Below the pieces are notes generated by a model. It was not told the DNA's origin and searched no databases. It saw nothing but the letters and a program-made list of their open reading frames with translations. Below are positions 1 to 3,438 of a DNA stretch of 5,614 nucleotides, in pieces. The first letter of the stretch is position 1, and each line of letters starts with the position of its first letter. Made by a program: the position numbers and the translations under genes. This stretch comes from Acholeplasmataceae bacterium UBA2284 (lineage in GTDB: Bacteria; Bacillota_I; Bacilli_A; Acholeplasmatales; Acholeplasmataceae), in assembly GCA_002345705.1 (NCBI GenBank), contig DDWO01000013.1, positions 1 to 5,614 of the forward strand, given 5' to 3'.

Positions 1-1
1 A

Positions 2-90
2 TGGCGGAGGAAAGGGGATTTGAACCCCTGCGCCTTTTACAGCCTACATGCTTTCCAAGCCTGCCTCTTCAGCCACTTGAGTATTCCTCC
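2..90 (-). tRNA. tRNA-Ser, anticodon GGA
   Basis: Read on the minus strand, this folds as a class II tRNA. The acceptor stem GGAGGAA/UUCCUCC is perfect. The D stem is CUC/GAG, the T arm is AGGGG-UUCAAAU-CCCCU, the discriminator is G and CCA is encoded. The anticodon loop UUGGAAA gives anticodon GGA, which reads UCC/UCU Ser codons, and the long variable region (about 17 nt) is typical of tRNA-Ser. One oddity is that the anticodon stem CAGGC/GCAUG has a G x A mismatch at its middle pair. The variable-arm stem is also short (GCU/GGC, with a U-G pair). The gene lies 6 nt downstream of tRNA-Arg and is probably cotranscribed with it. Confidence 0.95.
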
Positions 91-96
91 ATATGA

Positions 97-174
97 TGGT
101 GCACCCGACATGAATCGAACATGCGACCTTAACCTTCGGAGGGTTATGCTCTAATCCAACTGAGCTACGGGTGC
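97..174 (-). tRNA. tRNA-Arg, anticodon CCG
   Basis: A complete cloverleaf is visible on the minus strand. The acceptor is GCACCCG/CGGGUGC, the D stem GCUC/GAGC, and the anticodon stem UAACC/GGUUA with loop CUCCGAA (anticodon CCG, reading CGG). The T arm is GCAUG-UUCGAUU-CAUGU, followed by discriminator A and an encoded CCA. It is the first gene of a two-tRNA unit (Arg then Ser) transcribed from the promoter at 194-222. Confidence 0.96.
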
Positions 175-193
175 ACTTCATGTCGCGATAATT

Positions 194-222
194 ATTTTAC
201 CATTTTAAAATCTATTTGTCTA
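194..222 (-). promoter_or_regulatory. sigma-A-type promoter of the tRNA-Arg/Ser unit
   Basis: On the minus strand, a -35 box TAGACA (217-222; 5 of 6 match to TTGACA) is followed by a 17-nt spacer and a -10 box TAAAAT (194-199). The -10 box is preceded by TGG, giving an extended -10. The expected start site is near 187, about a dozen bases before the tRNA-Arg 5' end, as is usual for stable RNA promoters. Confidence 0.8.
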
Positions 223-356
223 ATATCAAAAACAAATAAATCAACATTTTTTTCTCCTAATGACTCACAATAGAATAAAGTATTTATTATAACTAAAAAT
301 TTCTCCATATATAAACATAATGAAGACTATTTCCTATTTGTTTCCTAATAATATTA
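223..356. other. AT-rich intergenic spacer between divergent promoters
   Basis: This stretch separates the leftward tRNA promoter from the rightward promoter at 377-385. It is strongly AT-rich and contains no open reading frame with a ribosome binding site, no convincing hairpin terminator and no clear repeat array. AT-rich tracts like this often act as UP elements or regulator-binding DNA, but I see no specific operator. Confidence 0.5.
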
Positions 357-376
357 AGTCAATCCCTATCGAAAAG

Positions 377-385
377 TGGTATAAT
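377..385 (+). promoter_or_regulatory. extended -10 promoter of the VTC/DUF4956 operon
   Basis: TGGTATAAT is a perfect -10 hexamer (TATAAT, 380-385) with the TGn extension at 377-379. No good -35 box lies at 16-18 nt upstream; the best candidates around 355-362 match poorly. The promoter therefore probably relies on the extended -10. A start near 392 would leave a leader of about 64 nt before the GTG at 456. Confidence 0.65.
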
Positions 386-441
386 ATATAGGATTCACAT
401 GTAAGACACACTAATCATGCAAATATATTACAAACTACTGT

Positions 442-447
442 GGGAGG
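442..447 (+). promoter_or_regulatory. Shine-Dalgarno that decides a GTG start
   Basis: GGGAGG lies 8 nt before the GTG at 456. It is inside the reading frame that would be used if translation began at the upstream ATG (417), which itself has no ribosome binding site. This places the true start at 456. An ATG at 451 is in another frame and meets a stop two codons later. Confidence 0.8.
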
Positions 448-455
448 TACATGAA

Positions 456-1199
456 GTGATTAAGCCGATATTCAATCGTTACGAGCGTAAATATATCATT
501 ACCACCAAGCAAAAAAATGATTTGGTTTCATTTATAAGTGAGCATTTAATAAGTGATCCTTATTCAATCAATGGAACCCCTTATACAATTTATAATATTT
601 ATTATGATACTCATGATTTCTCAATCATCAGAAATTCAATTCAAAAACCGACTTATAAGGATAAATTACGTCTAAGAACTTATACATTCCCACTTGAAGA
701 TGATAGTCTTGTGTTTCTTGAGATCAAGAAAAAATTTGAAGGTCGAATCAATAAAAGACGTGTCAACTTAACCTATAAGCAAGCTAAAGAGTATATGGAG
801 TCAGGAATAAAACCAGTATTTGAAACCTATATAGATAATCAAATCATGAGTGAAATTGATTATTTCATAAAGATACACAAAGCTAAGCCTGGTGCATTTA
901 TTAGATATGATCGCATTGCTTATATGTCAGATTCAGATGCATTAAGAATTACATTTGATCACCAAATTTTATTTAGAAACGAAAATATTGACTTTACAAA
1001 AGATGAAGGTCATCCAATACTATCATCAAAGGATTTATATCTTATGGAAGTGAAAAGTGAAGATAACTTTCCCTTCTGGCTTGCAAGAAAATTATCAGAA
1101 TATGAATTATACAGTCAAAGCTTTTCAAAATATGGAAAAGCTTATCAACAATATCTACTAGGAGGATCTACAGATGACTACATTCTTTACCACTATTAA
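456..1199 (+). CDS. VTC-domain (polyphosphate polymerase-like) protein
   Basis: The 247-residue protein starts at GTG 456, giving the opening MIKPIFNRYERKY that is typical of bacterial VTC-domain proteins. The family belongs to the CYTH/triphosphate tunnel metalloenzyme fold. Its eukaryotic relative Vtc4 makes polyphosphate from ATP. Visible candidate tunnel residues, in order, are K12 (RYERKY), R72 and R74 (KLRLR), E89 and K91 (LEIKKK), R101/R102, R150 and R153 (IRYDR), R164 (LRITFD), E198 and K200 (MEVKS), and K225 and K228 (FSKYGKAY). This is the expected pattern of basic phosphate-binding residues plus acidic metal ligands, so it looks catalytically intact. The length is normal for the bacterial stand-alone domain. 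There is no signal peptide or membrane span, so it is cytosolic, probably at the membrane through the DUF4956 partner whose gene overlaps it by 26 nt. The family assignment is firm; the polyphosphate polymerase activity is inferred from Vtc4. Confidence 0.88.
   Translation: MIKPIFNRYERKYIITTKQKNDLVSFISEHLISDPYSINGTPYTIYNIYYDTHDFSIIRNSIQKPTYKDKLRLRTYTFPLEDDSLVFLEIKKKFEGRINKRRVNLTYKQAKEYMESGIKPVFETYIDNQIMSEIDYFIKIHKAKPGAFIRYDRIAYMSDSDALRITFDHQILFRNENIDFTKDEGHPILSSKDLYLMEVKSEDNFPFWLARKLSEYELYSQSFSKYGKAYQQYLLGGSTDDYILYHY
1161..1165 (+). promoter_or_regulatory. ribosome binding site of the DUF4956 gene, inside the VTC gene
   Basis: GGAGG sits 8 nt before the ATG at 1174 and within the last codons of the VTC gene. 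A second ATG at 1201, one base after the VTC stop, has no comparable site. The 1174 start is therefore preferred, and the two genes overlap and are probably translationally coupled. Confidence 0.75.
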
Positions 1200-1857
1200 T
1201 ATGACTGAGCTAACGCTCGTCAATATCCTACTTGTCTTAACCACTGCAACCGTATTAGGGGGTGTACTGAGCTTCGTCTTTGTGTTCACGCACAAGAAGA
1301 CAGTCTATGACCATGCATTCTCAGTTACTTTACTATTGCTGCCACTTGTTATTTCAATCATCATTATGCTTGTATCTAACAATTTAGCTAGAGCATTCAG
1401 CTTAGCTGGTGTATTTACATTGGTTCGATTTAGAACTGCAATTGCAGATTCTAGGGATATCACCTATATTTTAAGTTCAGTTGGTATCGGTCTTGCTGCT
1501 GCATTAGGTTATATCGATTATGCAATGCTAATTACAGGCTTTATTGCTACAATCCTTCTTCTTTTACATGCTTTTAACTTAGATAAGGATAAGAACAACC
1601 ATGCGAAGTTAAGAATCGTTATACCTGAAAATTTAAACTATTCCAATGTCTTTGATGAAGTCTTCAAGGTTTATGTACATAGCCATCAGCTTCAAAAGGT
1701 AAAAACTACAGATTTTGGTACAATGTTTGAATTAACCTACCTCATTAAATTAAAAAACAATGTTGATCAAAAGGCATTCTTAGATGAGCTGCGTGTTAGA
1801 AATGGTAACTTATCCATCACACTCACCTCTGATTATGTATCACTTACATCAGACTGA
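1174..1857 (+). CDS. DUF4956 family membrane protein
   Basis: The 227-residue integral membrane protein has four predicted helices at about 17-39, 49-68, 95-113 and 116-134. Between helices 2 and 3 is the family signature, SLAGVFTLVRFRT followed by ADSRDI (residues 76-96), whose RFRT motif is at 85-88. A charged linker (DKDKNN, 137-142) leads to a soluble C-terminal domain of about 80 residues (145-227) with an alternating strand/helix pattern suggestive of an ACT-like or ferredoxin-like fold. DUF4956 genes are commonly found beside VTC-domain genes, as here, where they overlap by 26 nt and share a promoter. The biochemical role is not established. By inference it anchors the VTC enzyme or provides a path for its product. 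No CotH-like kinase gene, another frequent neighbour of this pair, is present. The unit ends at the hairpin at 1865-1888. Confidence 0.85.
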   Translation: MTTFFTTINMTELTLVNILLVLTTATVLGGVLSFVFVFTHKKTVYDHAFSVTLLLLPLVISIIIMLVSNNLARAFSLAGVFTLVRFRTAIADSRDITYILSSVGIGLAAALGYIDYAMLITGFIATILLLLHAFNLDKDKNNHAKLRIVIPENLNYSNVFDEVFKVYVHSHQLQKVKTTDFGTMFELTYLIKLKNNVDQKAFLDELRVRNGNLSITLTSDYVSLTSD

Positions 1858-1864
1858 AAAACAA

Positions 1865-1888
1865 AAAAAGCGAAGAAATTCGCTTTTT
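1865..1888. terminator. bidirectional intrinsic terminator
   Basis: AAAAAGCGAA and TTCGCTTTTT form a 10-bp stem (1865-1874 with 1879-1888) around the loop GAAA. On the plus strand it follows the DUF4956 stop by 7 nt and ends in a T tract. On the minus strand it follows the tRNA-Pro 3' end by 9 nt and also ends in a T tract (the A-run at 1862-1869). One hairpin therefore serves both convergent units. Confidence 0.88.
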
Positions 1889-1897
1889 ATTTTATAC

Positions 1898-1974
1898 TGG
1901 TCGGGACGACAAGATTTGAACTTGCGACCCCTTACACCCCATGCAAGTGCGCTACCAAGCTGCGCCACGTCCCG
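1898..1974 (-). tRNA. tRNA-Pro, anticodon GGG
   Basis: The minus strand gives a full 77-nt cloverleaf. The acceptor is CGGGACG/CGUCCCG, the D stem GCGC/GCGC, and the anticodon stem CUUGC/GUAAG with loop AUGGGGU (anticodon GGG, reading CCC/CCU). The T arm is GCAAG-UUCAAAU-CUUGU, followed by discriminator A and an encoded CCA. The gene has its own -10 element just upstream and ends at the bidirectional hairpin. Many low-GC Firmicutes manage with a single tRNA-Pro(UGG), so a GGG isoacceptor is a small surprise. Confidence 0.96.
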
Positions 1975-1982
1975 GCCTTCTT

Positions 1983-1991
1983 ATTATAACA
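1983..1991 (-). promoter_or_regulatory. extended -10 promoter of tRNA-Pro
   Basis: The minus strand reads TGTTATAAT, a perfect -10 hexamer (1983-1988) with a TGn extension (1989-1991). It ends 8 nt before the tRNA 5' end at 1974, so transcription would begin within a base or two of the mature end. The -35 region falls in the T tract of the pepC terminator and shows no TTGACA-like box. Confidence 0.6.
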
Positions 1992-2003
1992 AAAAGATCG
2001 GAT

Positions 2004-2026
2004 AAAAAAAAGAGCCGAAGCTCTTT
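2004..2026 (-). terminator. intrinsic terminator of pepC
   Basis: On the minus strand, AAAGAGC (2020-2026) pairs with GCTCTTT (2009-2015) around a UUCG tetraloop. A run of T follows (A at 2004-2011 on the plus strand). It lies 7 nt past the pepC stop codon and separates pepC from the tRNA-Pro promoter. Confidence 0.9.
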
Positions 2027-2033
2027 AATTTTA

Positions 2034-3359
2034 TTATTTTGCAAGTGATCCCATAGGGTCCCAAGGCTTTAAAATCTTTGGTTCCTTCTTCCATGCTTGA
2101 CGCATTTCTTCAGTTAAGTATTTTTGATGAATAACCGCTTGATAAACATATCTGTCAAACCAAGTGTCTGATGCTAGATAGTAGCCCTTTTGTCCATTTG
2201 CATCTCCCCAGCTATTTTCAATTTTCCAGCGGTTTGGCTTTTCATCAGACAAATTGACTGCAGTAATAACCATGGCGTGATTCATAGCTCCTTGACTATA
2301 GTCTAGTTCGTCTTCCTTCGTCATGAATAAATTCATTTCTAGCATGTTTTCGAAATCATAGGATTCATCATCCCAAACTCCTGAAACTTTATCTCCATAA
2401 CGTGCAACATCAGCACCAAACCAAACAAGTTCCTTATTGAGTAGCTGCTTAAGCACTAATCCCTTTAAATCCTTCATTTCAAGGTTTAAATATTTGATAT
2501 CTCTGCCACCAATGACATTACCAAGATAGGCAACTGAATAGGTCTTCATATATGGTTTATCTTTTGTTGGTGCATGAATAATTGATACGTAATCCTTTAA
2601 TATGTCACCAACATGTTCTTGATAGAATAATTGAGGAGTCAGGTTTTTAATAGTATGATATTCATCTTTTGCAACATATTCAAAATCAAATGTTTTTGGT
2701 GGCACACCGAAATTAGTTGTTAGGAATGTATAGAGTTCATTTAAGGTTTTTGACTTCAAGGCTGGTAGATCGCTTTCTTTACCAGCATGCTTTAAGCGTC
2801 TTGCATCTGCAGCATATAATCTTAACTTCACATTGATTAGCTTATTCATAAATGCAGTGCTTGAAGATGATGAAGTTTCAACCATAGATTCCTTAAGAAC
2901 AACTCCATATTTTTCGATTAAGGATACAAACATATCCCATTGTCCACCGTCTTGAATGCCTGTCTTTAGGATATGCTGAAGTGTACGATCGTCTTGATCA
3001 ACCTCTAGAAAATCATCCATAATTTCAATGAAATAATTAATCTTTTCTAGCTTGTCATAAAATGCTGTATAGTTTTGAGAAAGCTCAAAATCCTTTAGAT
3101 CATATTTGCTTGCTATAATCTCTCTTAATAGATTTAAGCCTGCAAAGATCCAGCATCTGCCACTCTGCTTTTGATAGGTAACAGGTAAGGTTTTGATTTC
3201 ATGTGAGAATTTAAATTGAGTTAAACTTTTTTGTTCCTGTTTATCAAAAAGAGTAGATAACTCATTTTTCATTAGCACTCTTCTCAGTGCATTTTGAACT
3301 GGTTTTTGATCATAATTTTCCTGATATTTCGTTAAATCATCAAAGCTTATTTTTTTCAT
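2034..3359 (-). CDS. pepC: aminopeptidase C / bleomycin hydrolase-type cysteine peptidase
   Basis: The 441-residue peptidase of family C1B is a cytosolic papain-fold aminopeptidase that usually forms a hexameric barrel and trims peptides from the N-terminus. The catalytic set is complete. Oxyanion-hole Gln63 and nucleophile Cys69 lie in QKQSGRCW, His361 lies in MNHAM, and Asn382 lies in ENSWG. The C-terminal arm ends in WDPMGSLAK. In the family this tail reaches into the active site and sets exopeptidase specificity, and yeast and human enzymes remove the terminal Lys. Length is normal and there is no signal peptide. The ATG at 3359 is preceded by AAGGGG (3366-3371) at 6 nt. The gene follows the SMC-like gene by 51 nt on the same strand, with a hairpin between them, and ends at a strong terminator. 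A housekeeping role in peptide use is most likely. Confidence 0.95.
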   Translation of the reverse strand: MKKISFDDLTKYQENYDQKPVQNALRRVLMKNELSTLFDKQEQKSLTQFKFSHEIKTLPVTYQKQSGRCWIFAGLNLLREIIASKYDLKDFELSQNYTAFYDKLEKINYFIEIMDDFLEVDQDDRTLQHILKTGIQDGGQWDMFVSLIEKYGVVLKESMVETSSSSSTAFMNKLINVKLRLYAADARRLKHAGKESDLPALKSKTLNELYTFLTTNFGVPPKTFDFEYVAKDEYHTIKNLTPQLFYQEHVGDILKDYVSIIHAPTKDKPYMKTYSVAYLGNVIGGRDIKYLNLEMKDLKGLVLKQLLNKELVWFGADVARYGDKVSGVWDDESYDFENMLEMNLFMTKEDELDYSQGAMNHAMVITAVNLSDEKPNRWKIENSWGDANGQKGYYLASDTWFDRYVYQAVIHQKYLTEEMRQAWKKEPKILKPWDPMGSLAK

Positions 3360-3381
3360 TTCTATCCCCTTTTCTATCGAT

Positions 3382-3407
3382 AAAGATGGCCTTATTGGGC
3401 CATCTTT
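3382..3407 (-). terminator. hairpin between the jetC-like gene and pepC, weak terminator
   Basis: A perfect 10-bp inverted repeat (AAAGATGGCC, 3382-3391, with GGCCATCTTT, 3398-3407) surrounds a 6-nt loop. It starts 3 nt after the stop of the SMC-like gene. In the minus direction the stem is followed by ATCG, with only the three T of the stem itself, so the U tract is poor and partial read-through into pepC is plausible. Confidence 0.6.
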
Positions 3408-3409
3408 TC

Positions 3410-3438
3410 ATTATACTCGAATTTGTCTTTCGTCTTTA
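3410..3438 (-). promoter_or_regulatory. possible pepC promoter overlapping the jetC-like stop codon
   Basis: On the minus strand a perfect TATAAT (3410-3415) includes the TAA stop of the upstream gene. At 17 nt spacing the -35 position reads TAAAGA (3433-3438), only a half match to TTGACA, and there is no TG extension. If used, the transcript would start inside the hairpin and so destroy it. This is a weak call, kept because pepC otherwise lacks a visible promoter. Confidence 0.3.

Noticed and set aside
211..350. Two CTATTTGT copies (212-219 and 334-341) as a direct repeat or operator pair
   Set aside because: They are short, lie in strongly AT-rich DNA where such matches are expected by chance, and have no symmetric structure.
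1201..1203. ATG at 1201, one base after the VTC stop, as the DUF4956 start
   Set aside because: No Shine-Dalgarno precedes it, whereas the ATG at 1174 has GGAGG at 8 nt. It would remove only nine residues, so it remains a minor alternative.
1784..2005. A 73-codon plus-strand open frame overlapping the end of the DUF4956 gene
   Set aside because: Its second half (RQDLNLRPLTPHAS-like) is the antisense translation of tRNA-Pro, a well-known false ORF. It has no ribosome binding site and crosses the terminator.
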